Assembly: GCF_964204645.1 (NCBI RefSeq)
Contig: NC_134033.1
Span: forward strand, 10,078,231-10,142,230
Direction of reading: 5' to 3'
DNA length: 64,000 nt
Source of the DNA: Tubulanus polymorphus
Lineage: Eukaryota; Nemertea; Palaeonemertea; Tubulaniformes; Tubulanidae
In this document: in pieces, positions 53,805 through 64,000 of the stretch
Layout: the number at the start of each line of letters is the position of its first letter
How positions within the stretch are numbered: the stretch's first letter is position 1
Notes under the pieces: generated by a model
Database searches by the model: none
Told to the model about the DNA's origin: nothing
What the model saw: the letters and a program-made list of their open reading frames with translations, nothing else
Translations under genes and position numbers: made by a program

Positions 53805-54879
53805 AGGCGGGGTGTTTTCAGGGATCAGTGAACGCGTGCGAGACGCGTCGCGGCCTCCGAGCGAGCGAGCGAGCGAGTGAGAGAGCAATAAAAACCGGTT
53901 GGGATTTTTAAGGCGCGCCACCGCCGCCGCCGTTCCGTGCCGCGGATATTGGCAATTCGCCCATTTAAACATATCGTATATTCACGAACGAACATCTATT
54001 TCTTTTTATCCCTTTCCACCTCTCCCTCCCTCGGTCACTCCCTTACTCCCGCTCTCTGTGGCGGAATGACATGATCGGGTTTTGTTCCAGTTCGTCGCCA
54101 TTAGAAGTTTTATATAATTGTCGTAAAATTAGGCAAAATACATTTTTAACTGCAGTCAACGACGGCTGCGCACTGGGACGCCCGCCAGCGCGGCGGTGCC
54201 TCGAAAAAATAACACGTGCTTTTGCCGATTCTTGACAACAACAGTTTCTAAATATACTTTTAGATATCAAAACGAACTTTATCATTGAGAGCTAAAACAC
54301 AATAGACTCCGCCCGGTGGGAGTGGAGATTAATGTGTTAATTGAGCATTGTATAATTGAAGGTATATACTAAGAATCCGAATTCGATTAAAAGCCGCGGG
54401 GTCAATATACGCTATACGTATATGCCAGCCCAGATATTGATGAGATATTTCAAGGTCAATAATTGTGATGACTAGGGGGGGTGTAACTCTAATACCCGAC
54501 CGGTGTATATTCATAAAGCTGCTTACGCGCATTCAAAGGTTTCATCGTCGGATGTATATTTTGTATTAGGCCCGATTGGAAACGCGCCGATGTAATTCGA
54601 TCTACAAGCTCTCTCCTACTCGCCAAACTCGCACTCGTGAGTAAAGGAGTATAAATTATGCGGTACGAACCAAACATAAAACGGGCGGATATGCGCGACC
54701 TCGTGTCGACGGCTCTATACGTCATTAACTAGCTCTGAGGACAAAGTGGTTTAATATACCGGGAACTGTGTCCTTCCTCTTTCGTTGGCTAGCTCGCTCG
54801 GCTCCGGCGTGGCTACGATACATCGCCGTTCCGTTGCGTTTCGTGGAATTCAGTTATTCAGTCGACGCAGTTCCCTCTC

Positions 54880-54990
54880 CCCCTCCCTCCCTCTCCCCCT
54901 CTCCCTCCCTCCCTCTCCCCCTCTCCCTCCCTCCCCCTCTCCCTCCCTCTCCCTCCCTCCCTCCATCCCCCCTCTCTCTCTCTCTCATCG
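54880..54990. repeat. CCCTCTCCCTCC pyrimidine tract
   Basis: Polypyrimidine microsatellite of CCCTCC and CCCTCTC units ending in (CT)6. Confidence 0.9.
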
Positions 54991-55632
54991 GCGCGGTGAT
55001 AATCTAGTTCCTAGAATGTCTTAGTATAAACCGACTGAACACAGCGGAGCCGTCGATGATTTTTTTCTGCGTCGATATAACACACACGCACGCACACCAC
55101 ACCGGCTCGGTGAAGGCGAGTATAGTAGGAAATTAATGTGTACTTTCTTTTTACGCCTGAGAGAGAGAAAGAGAGAGAGGGGGGAGAAGAGAGGGGAAAG
55201 GGGAGAACAAAAAGCCACGATGGCAACGGCGCAGATAAATAATCAATAGCACGTATTTTATAAATCAGCGCAGTAAACATTCTGATCGCGAGAGAGTGAG
55301 AGGAGAGAGGAGCGCGCTAATTACATCCAGATTCACAGTATACCGCCCCAAGCGACGGACGGTCGGCCGGACGCTTCACGGGTGGTTGATGTGTGTGGCA
55401 CCAGATAAACCAACACTAGAAATATCGACGGAGCTCTAACGATTTCTCGCATTAATAAAAGACGATTCTAACTGAATAACAATTATCATAACGATAATGA
55501 TATTGAAACCGATGAAAATTAATGAAACAATGCCGCAGATTGCTGTGAGCTTTGATCGTTTCGATCGCTTTTTGATTATTGTAATCGGAAAATGCTGGCA
55601 GGTGTTGACCTGACAAACTCACAAAACCCGTC

Positions 55633-55700
55633 AGTCACAGTGGTTAGCATGCTCAGCTGGCATTCCGGGGGGTCGCAGGTTCGAGTCCTGTCAATAGCAT
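55633..55700 (+). repeat. tRNA-derived SINE head / tRNA pseudogene
   Basis: CAGTGGTTAGCATGCTCAGC (D and anticodon region), an ATGC/GCAT stem with a 7-nt loop, then GCAGGTTCGAGTCCTGT forming a good T arm with a B box. The base before the would-be anticodon is C rather than the invariant U, and no acceptor stem pairing is evident, so it is more likely a SINE or pseudogene than a working tRNA. Confidence 0.6.
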
Positions 55701-56565
55701 TGGTTAGAGTTCACACATAGGGTTAAGGTTAGGGGCTTCGGATCAATTTTCAGCCAGCGACGTGTCTTTTTCGTGGAAAAATCCACTTTTAGTCCCGTTG
55801 AAAATCCTCACTGGTAGGCATTCGGAAATAATAGATTCCTTCCGATTTCTTTTTCTTTTGTGTTTTATCGTAGGCCGGTGATTAGAGCGAGTCGACGGAT
55901 TTGTGCCGCGGGCCTTACAAGGGTCCTATAGTAAATCAGACAAACACACCTTCTTCAAAATCGGGTTGAGTTGCCTGTTTTATAGCGGACAATAGAATCG
56001 ACTTTCAGGTGCTATAGTATAGGATCGGGTGGTTATTGTTCCGAGTCTCATAGAAATACGTCGTCGGATGGTGAATGAGAGTATAGACTTCGTTCTATGA
56101 AAGCCATCGACATGATCCGAGCGGAGATCGCAGGAATATTTTACGCGACGAACTTTACTCTCCGGACACTGCCGCCTGGGAACCTTAACCGCCCCTCTCC
56201 CCGGGCACTGCCGCCTGTGAAACCATAACAGCCTCCACGGACACTCCTTTATTCCGTCCTGGGAAAATTAAAAAAAACTATCACATCTTCAACAAATATC
56301 AATTCCGAAAGTAATGAAAACAAAACCGCAAAGCAGTTATTCACAATTTAGAACCGTTATTTGAGAATTCAAATTGACTAATTATGGGACTAAAATCCCG
56401 AAGCAATCGGATTCGAATCCGTGAAATTAATACCTCGTAGATGAAACGTTTTATTTTTTTCAGAGCGACATGGTGTCCTACGTGTTTATAATGGGTTTGT
56501 TTACGATGACGCAGTTAAACGCGCCTCAGTCGTTTTGACCTAATTGAGTCAGTCGTGTATCGGCG

Positions 56566-56620
56566 CGGCTTATATATAGCCCTCGTGCGCACACGCCACG
56601 ATTATGCAGTACGGCATACT
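56566..56620 (+). promoter_or_regulatory. TATA-like element, speculative
   Basis: GGCTTATATATAGCC lies in a locally GC-rich context about 30 bp before CACGCCACGATTATGC. No plus-strand gene is seen downstream in the window. Confidence 0.15.
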
Positions 56621-57247
56621 GTTAAAACTATAACTTAATTAACAACAATCCCGTGAACGCTTAACCAAACAAACTGTGACGCGAGGAGTGATTAGTGCAG
56701 TGCGGTGACTTTTTGTATCCGGCTTTAAAAAACCAGATATTTAAAATATTTGCGCTCTCGTTTTCATACTATCCGGCGGCGGCAGTGGGAGCGGTGGCGC
56801 GATATGCGTGAATATGTTTAGCATTAATTCGGGATTTAGTTTCTGCCCGGCGTAATGCGATACAAACTGTGACCCGGAAACTGATCTATCGTTGCCGGTT
56901 TATTTTTTGTATAGTGTGACCTATATTTTTTCGTTTATAAATAAATAGTCGTCAGTCAAACGAAATGTCGCCGTAGAGACGATACATAATATTACCGGCG
57001 GAACCCAACACACACACACGTTCTTGAAATAGAGTAGAAACGGGCCAAACCGGGCCAAGCCTAGTGTAATGCAGCTTTGACTCTATTCACGCGGGGGCTG
57101 GCTAGTAAACAGTGGTTTTATATCACGTCGGTTTCTGTACAAGTAGTTATCTAATCTTAGTACTTTAGACTAAAGCCCGTATTTGGTGTTAACTGGACGA
57201 TACGTCAACAGTGGTGTAAACTGGGTCAACTGTTGAGCCGGCCACAC

Positions 57248-57388
57248 GGCCCGGTTCCATAGTCGAGGCTTAGACTTAAGACAAGTTCAGTTTCATCTAA
57301 GTTCCTTAGCCAATCTAACAACTTAAGACCAGTCTTAAGATTTAAAACCACTTTTCGACTGAAGTCTTGACCATGGAACTGGACTCCT
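57248..57388. mobile_element. MITE-like fold-back element
   Basis: The left end GGCCCGGTTCCATAGTCGAG and right end GACCATGGAACTGGACTCC are imperfect inverted repeats; internal GGCTTAGACTTAAGAC and GTCTTAAG continue the pairing. About 140 bp, non-coding. Confidence 0.55.
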
Positions 57389-58345
57389 GGACTCGCTGTA
57401 TTCTGGTTTAGATCATTGGCAGCAGTTAACCATTATTCATTTTTTCTTTTCATACCAATTTTTTCACAACTATTTAAGCCAGAGTCGAATGAAATAGAGC
57501 GTTTAATGGAACGGCTATGAAAAATTCTCTCCCTCGTGCGCTAACTGCAGCTGTGTGTAACAGTTCGTGAAGTCCAGCGCACTTGAACCCGAAACTGTAG
57601 CAGCAGCGGCAGCGGCAGCGGCAGCTACACGGCAGCCGTACACTCAACAGACGACGCGAATGTGATAATATCGAGTGTATTGAGTGGCAACAGCTGCCGC
57701 TCACGTTACAACAGAGCAAAAAACTATTTTTTACGGATCGACGTATATTTCGCGTCGACGAGAACTCGAACACATGTTCGCCGTTCGAGCGGCGTGTGCG
57801 GAGCCGGCGAGTGTGTGCGTGCAGCAGTGAGTGTCCCTCCCTTTGTTCGGCGAATTCTACGCTAAAATCTCACACGATTACGTGATGTTACGTGGAAGCT
57901 ACCCGCTCGTATCAGTCCGTAATCTATCTACCGTTAAAAATATCTTGATTCATCGGTTTAATACCGTATAAGCTGCCGGCTATCATTTTGCGTTAGTTGT
58001 ATCACATGTGTGAATACGCGCTGAATTACGTGCGCACAGTTCGCCAGACTACAAACCCGGATATTATTATATCACACTTATATACATATCGTTATAAAAA
58101 CCCAAATTCCCCTTATGCGTTTTTTCTATACCTATGAAATAATATTCGATCTTTTTTTTTCATGATCGAATCGACGGATTATCGCATAGCGCGACTACTG
58201 TAAAACGATAACGTCGTACCGAGAATACTTGAAAATGTTCCGGGTCGTAGTGGGATTACGACCACTCGCTTTTAATATAGATTATAAATCGCTACGAAAA
58301 ATATGCTAAAATCGAGCGGGAAATCCATCAATTAATTTCAACTTC

Positions 58346-58535
<190 letters not shown>

Positions 58536-61500
58536 AATTATTACAATTTCAGTTATGATAATAATAATATTGATTCTAGTAATAATATATCGTATATGAA
58601 CTTATATAATTATTGTTTCGATAGAAATTAATATCAAGTTAGCTTACACGGTGCTTAGTTTAGTTGGTTATTCATCCAGCAGATATTTAGTCTAATTCTT
58701 GTTAACCGTCGTCGTGTCTTTTAAAAGCGCTCGGCCGTCGACGGCATCGACGACGTGTCCGTGTCTATTTACGTAGGCGTGTTTACCAGACGCGTCACGG
58801 AGAAAGAGAGAGAGAGACACGTTTCCGACTTCGCCGAAGCCGCCGCGGTGTCAAGCATCGCATTACAGCAATTACCGCCAGCCAGAAACGTCGCTATATA
58901 CTATACTCGTATATACGATATACACTATACTATACTCATGGTTCCCACGGTTACATGAATCCAAAATTCCCCAGTATTTAATTTACAATTTTCCAAAATG
59001 GAAACGTTATACTCGTTGTATCGCAAAATTAGCTTATATGTTATACTATCATACCCCACAGGAACGTCAACATTTCGAGAAAGATTTTCAAGAAAGATTG
59101 CTAAAGAAAGTTGCGCTTGAAAAATACTAGGTGAAATTTAAAATAATAAATTTCCCGGATATTTCCCGGATTTGTATAAAATCTATCGAAATCGCAAATA
59201 TGTCCAAACCACGACATATCGTAAAACGGATAATAAGTTTAAAATCCACTGTACAGATTCGAAGATCGAATTTTATTTATCGAGAATTAAAATCCGAATA
59301 CACGACTTTAGAAACTCTCACTAGATATGATCGTCTATACACGATCCCTTCAGTACCCTCCCCGGCCGTTCCATCAGACCCGACACCGCGCAATAATACC
59401 GAGAAAAAAATCACATCGCATTAGAAAAAATACAACACATGTTTTTACGACCGTTAAAAATAGAATCTAACCTAATTTTACCGTCTATTTTGTCGGGGGT
59501 CACCTCAATAGCGCAGTGTTGTATATCTGTTCACCTCAACGCTAGTTCTCGCTCTGATATTACGCAATGTTACGCATTATATCCGGAGTGTTAATTGATG
59601 TGTATGTTTGCGTACTATGCGCGACTGAGCAGTTTTTATTCCGAGAGCTTTGTTTTATCGTAACATAAACAGGTTTTCGGTTGCGTTGTTTAAGCGAGAT
59701 CGTTTTGACGGCGATCGTCGAAGCCTCGGTTCCCATCAGTCTCTCGCTAATCGCGGCAGCCGCGGCGTCGAGTGTACACGGCGTGTGCAATTATAAAATG
59801 GTCGAAAATTGAACCACCCGCATTGTGTGTAGGCCTTTTACACGTAGCATACGAACATTACCATCTAGACGCCGCGGACCCGGATTCTCCGTGTAGAGTT
59901 TGCGGCTTATATATTTGCGAGTAGAAAACCACGGGCCGGCCGGTGATACTAGGAGAGTTTAGTTAGTTCAAACTAATCTAAGCTTACCATCGCAAATACG
60001 TGGATATAATGTATATACGTATTATGAAAATTTTACAGTAATGAAATATTTACGTGTATATATAGATATATATGTATACGGCGGCCGCGGCCACAGAGAG
60101 CGCCGCCGCCGCCGACGTGTGGGTTGAATTCCACTGCGGCGGAGTTCCGTCGTCGTGGCGTGTATATTGCACCAATACGCACCCGACTTGTTTTTGTATA
60201 TCGCATTTTATAAATGTCGAAATACGACGGAGAAAAACCCATTACTGTTCTCGCAAGTGATTAATATTTAGAAAAAATAGTTAACAAAAACTTGAGAGAC
60301 GCAAGAAAATATCTAAAACCTACCGTTTATTTTTGTGTAGTTTCAGTTTGTCGTGTATTTAGTCTGAATCGTTGTAAGTTGATCCTATAAATAGCGATAA
60401 CGACGTAATTCCACTGTTAAAACCGTCTTCATCCCGTGCGTCGGCGATTGCATTTTCAAAATCATCCATCATAATCTTTCAATCAAATACACTCAAGATA
60501 ATCTTCGCGAATCCGAGTCAATATTTCCTGCGCTCTGCGTGTGTGTACGCGAGTGTGAATACACTGATGTGTATGGACGTAACGCCCGTTTTTCAAACCT
60601 CGTTGTTTTTAGTCCGTCGTACGATACACTACAACAAACACTACGTACGCTTCGTAGCTCTATTTGCGCCGAAATTTCGAAAGCAATTTATTCAAAACGG
60701 GCGCAAACCGCAGAATCCAACATTATATATTCACTCGTGCGATCGTTCACCAGTTGTGTCCATAGACAGGAGCGAGGTTCGTTATTGAAGAAGTATTTTT
60801 CCGACTGACGATGTTTTCCCTCTCTATCTATATCTCAATCTGTATATATGTATACTCGACTGACGCGAGTGCACCGTTTAGTACCAGAATATTGTCGACG
60901 TGTTGTGTGCGCGCGTGTCTGTGTACATCCGCTTTCAAAATCACGCTGTTTACTACCGCGAAAAATATTCTCGCGACGAACACAAAAATCGCCGTCTGTA
61001 TTTCATAAATCCCTCACTGTCGTGTAATCTAATAGACATATATTTTATGATGATATCTACGGCGAGACGCTGAACGGAAAACGATCGCCGTCACAAAACC
61101 GACATGCGGACTCCGATAGAGGAGAGAGATATAGACGATGACGGCAGCTGGTGCGGTTATAACCGTTTTATTCGTTCGCTCGCTCGCTAGTAGACAACCC
61201 GATCGACTAGCTCTCTCGCTCGCCGGCGCCGTCGACTAATGCAAGCCGAAATCGATTACGCTGCCTGTGTCACGTGATCCGAAGAGGTAAAGCCGTTCGC
61301 GGGGTGAAGGTCGTTCAGTCGGATAGATCGTTGCTCTATTACGCGCTGGTTGTAGAGACGCGGCGGCGGCGGCAGCGCCGAGTAGTTTCTGGTGTTGATG
61401 GCGGTGGGTGATGTTGTTTACTCTCGCAGCGCTCGCTGTCGCTACGAGTACTAGACCTAGTAACAATTCTCTCATAACGAGTAAAAATGTCTGTTCACTC

Positions 61501-63099
61501 CCTTGCCGGAAATGGCATATGTGGATACCCGAGACCGCTGCACCCCGTAAGCCGTCAACTGGTCTGAAACCCGACAACTGCGCGGCCGCCGGCGTTGCGT
61601 TAAGTCAATATTTATTGACATAATTATTTTTTATAAAAAAAACCGATATCAATTTTTTTTTAAATTGGGAGTGTTTGCACGTGTAGATGTATCTAGATAA
61701 CACGTCTTCGAAGCACATTATTAAACAGTCTCACCCCCTACCCGCGTAGAGCCGTGGACAAAAACGGCACGCCATATAGGATACTGAGCGAGCGCCAAAC
61801 ACCTCGGACCCAACCTGTGCATTCAAATTAATTATACAAGCGGCCTGTGCGGCGGCCGTGGCGGTTTTGTCTGTTGCGAGAAGCCGCGGAATTACAATTA
61901 AACTCAAACGTGATACACAATAAAAAGTCGAACAGGCGCCAAAAACGTCGCCCATTGACGAGCAAGCCGCCCCGAGCGCCGAGCCTACTGAACCGATAAA
62001 TCCACAAAACAACCACCTTAATACAAACAGGTTCCCGGATATAATGTATGTTTATTTTCGCGAGTTTGTTAAATTTACGCGTTTTCATCAAATTGATTCA
62101 CCATCAGAAATTCGTTGGTCGCCAAATGAAGGCACCGTATACCTCACTGGTCTTAATAAAGTAACATTTTCATTATGGCAATCTAGACAATTTTAGAATC
62201 ATTATTTTGACCAACAGTCGGACGTGAAAATGGCACTGAAACGTTAAAAACGAAGGCTCGCCGTTTTCTAAGAGTGCACCGACTAAACGTATACACGATT
62301 TCACACTTGAAATAGCTTCCAAACGAGTTTCGAATATCAAAAACAATATAACGCTTATAGATATATACGGGCTCGAGATAATTTCACTCGGCGGTGGTGA
62401 CACACCACGGACACACATCGTCAACAAGCAGACTGGTGACTCTACTGACTCAACAGGTGGACTCCAGGATTTAACCGACTCAGCAGGTGACTCCGAAGAT
62501 AACTGACTCTTCTGGTAATATTTCGACGCACTGGGAGTCAGGGAGATGCATTTGAAGGATTTTCCCAAAAATAATTTCGAGTGTGAAAATACACCGCAGG
62601 CGCAACGCAACTCGAGCGCGGTTTTGCGTCGGTGTTCATTACTATAGGAAATCATAGTTTTCAATATCAAATTACACACAGTGCGATATCAAGTGTCCCT
62701 CCTAAACACACGGCGAATCTAATCTATTCAACCTTTACAGTCTACAGTTTACAATTTGATATCAGAGTTAAATGAGGGTAAATAAACAAAAACTAAATCT
62801 GATAGTAAATTTTTGATGCCACTCGCGTGAAAATGACGTTATTCCGGAACCCTATAGATATAGGGTACATTAAACCGTCCGTGCTGCTTATACTTTGAAA
62901 TCAACTTGAATAATCGAAATTTTTTCAAAGAGAAAAATTTAGATACAAGATAATGAATATATCTAGGCCAGCTGTAAACTACGATTTATGAGGTAGGATT
63001 GTCTCTGTGAATATTTCACATAATGTCGATCGGATACCGAGTCCAGAATCGGTACTCTGTTCTAGACAGTTGTAGGCTACAACAGTCAGCGAACATCTG
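58536..63099. other. non-coding, no supported gene
   Basis: Mixed sequence with short chance ORFs, none with recognisable motifs or coherent splice sites. CpG-rich pockets occur near 58.8, 60.1 and 61.2-61.4 kb and could mark a promoter, but I cannot place one. Confidence 0.4.
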
Positions 63100-63208
63100 G
63101 ACCCAGTTCCACAGTCGTGAGTTAGAGTTAACTCTGAGTTAAAGTTAGTTCATTTTCAATGAGTTAACTCTGAGTCAAATCTTAACTCAGAACTGTGGAA
63201 CTGGGCCC
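63100..63208. mobile_element. MITE-like fold-back element with clean ends
   Basis: GGACCCAGTTCCACAGTCGT pairs with AACTGTGGAACTGGGCCC. Internal GAGTTAGAGTTAACTCTGAG and TGAGTCAAATCTTAACTCA continue the fold, so nearly the whole 109 bp is one hairpin. Confidence 0.7.
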
Positions 63209-64000
63209 TGACGATGAAAAATGAATTAATTTTTAAGGGCCACTCAAGTTTAACAGGCAACGGTGGAAATCGGTCTAGGGAAATCTTAAGTTTTCCAAAT
63301 GAATAAATGTCAGTAGAATTCACACCTGATCCGAGCCGCGCGCAGTATATGCCGAGTTTACCGAATACGGTGTAGTCTACTGTAGCTGGTTTTGTCCTTT
63401 TTTTCTATCTAGGTATAAAACTCCGCAAGGAAAAATGTAGGTGGTTCAAATAGTTGACGCACAGGATGCGACAATAGAAGAAACCGGTTTGAAGGGTAAA
63501 AGCGAATGCGCGCAGAGCAGCGCAATCCACGCTAACAAAAACACCACCGCCGAGAAATACGTGTAAAAAGCTCCCCCGCGGAGTTGACGCTACGTAGGCG
63601 ATTCTCAGGATTCATCGGTTCTTGTAAATATGTCTTCAGGCTTAATTTGACTCGTATTTGATCAACAAATATCATCAAACCTAAAAAGTACAACTGATAT
63701 CGCTGTCCTCAGTCAAACCATGGACTCTAAAATGATCGTTTTAGAGTCCATAGTCAAGCAAAAAGCAAGAGCCCTAAATTCTTGAAATAAAAACCAAAAA
63801 ATCCATAAACTCATGTTTGTAGATCATCTTACGGGTGCAATCAAACCAAACCAGTTCTATGATTTTAGGTTTTTAGTGTAGAATATCAAATTAAGCGGTA
63901 AAATTTCAGTGAAATACTGAGAATCCTATATACGTAGAGTTTACGTTAACGAGCTCAAGGGGCGAGTTCTTTGAAAACAAATTCCCGGGAGCCTCCAGGG
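63209..64000. other. non-coding, one hairpin
   Basis: Nothing recognised except a perfect 13-bp inverted repeat at 63720-63732/63739-63751 (ATGGACTCTAAAA, 6-nt loop). Confidence 0.5.

Noticed and set aside
62173-62679. 168-aa minus-strand ORF
   Set aside because: Longest non-repeat ORF at the right end, but no recognisable domain, partly built of a GACTC/ACTCAGCAGGTG repeat, and no splice or promoter support.

Overview
The window is eukaryotic, almost certainly from an invertebrate animal. Coding sequence is split by GT-AG introns, microsatellites are abundant (long GA/CT, TA and GGGAGA tracts), and fold-back MITE-like elements and tRNA-derived SINE heads are present. It carries an ortholog of the animal co-repressor BCOR. 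I favour a mollusc or other spiralian, but the phylum is a low-confidence inference.

Left third (1-18.1 kb), plus strand. One uninterrupted 16.2 kb coding exon (1876-18098, about 5,406 codons) encodes a very large, acidic, low-complexity protein. It contains an array of about 35 seven-residue units, an array of 21 units of 25 residues, several larger internal duplications, nine or so lysine-rich patches, a cluster of RRxS motifs and, at the extreme C-terminus, a plakin/plectin-like repeat. The 5' part of the gene lies to the left of the window. My best guess is a giant exon of a spectraplakin (MACF1/shot/VAB-10 type), not proven.

Middle (18.1-23.4 kb). Two genes converge tail to tail here. 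The gap holds a likely poly(A) site for the giant gene at about 20.97 kb and a tandem array of about 75 bp units that resemble the tRNA B box.

23.4-52.4 kb, minus strand. A complete-looking BCOR/BCORL1 ortholog was assembled by hand from eight exons whose splice phases all agree: 52407-49603, 45503-45449, 44840-44748, 31953-31763, 31670-31542, 26939-26627, 25997-25751 and 25281-23460 (about 1,884 aa). It has a PLDLS CtBP-type motif, the ankyrin block, the acidic linker and the PUFD domain that binds PCGF1 in the PRC1.1 Polycomb complex. After PUFD it has an unusual Q/N/S/T-rich tail of roughly 500 residues. Its introns hold microsatellites, minisatellites, MITE-like elements and an AT-rich island (about 39.67-41.25 kb) with two small minus-strand ORFs that looks like an integrated foreign or mobile element.

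Right part (52.4-64 kb). This is presumably upstream/5' UTR territory of BCOR or intergenic. It holds a long TA palindrome, a SINE head, MITE-like fold-backs, a (AAT)n tract and hairpins. I find no gene there that I can support.
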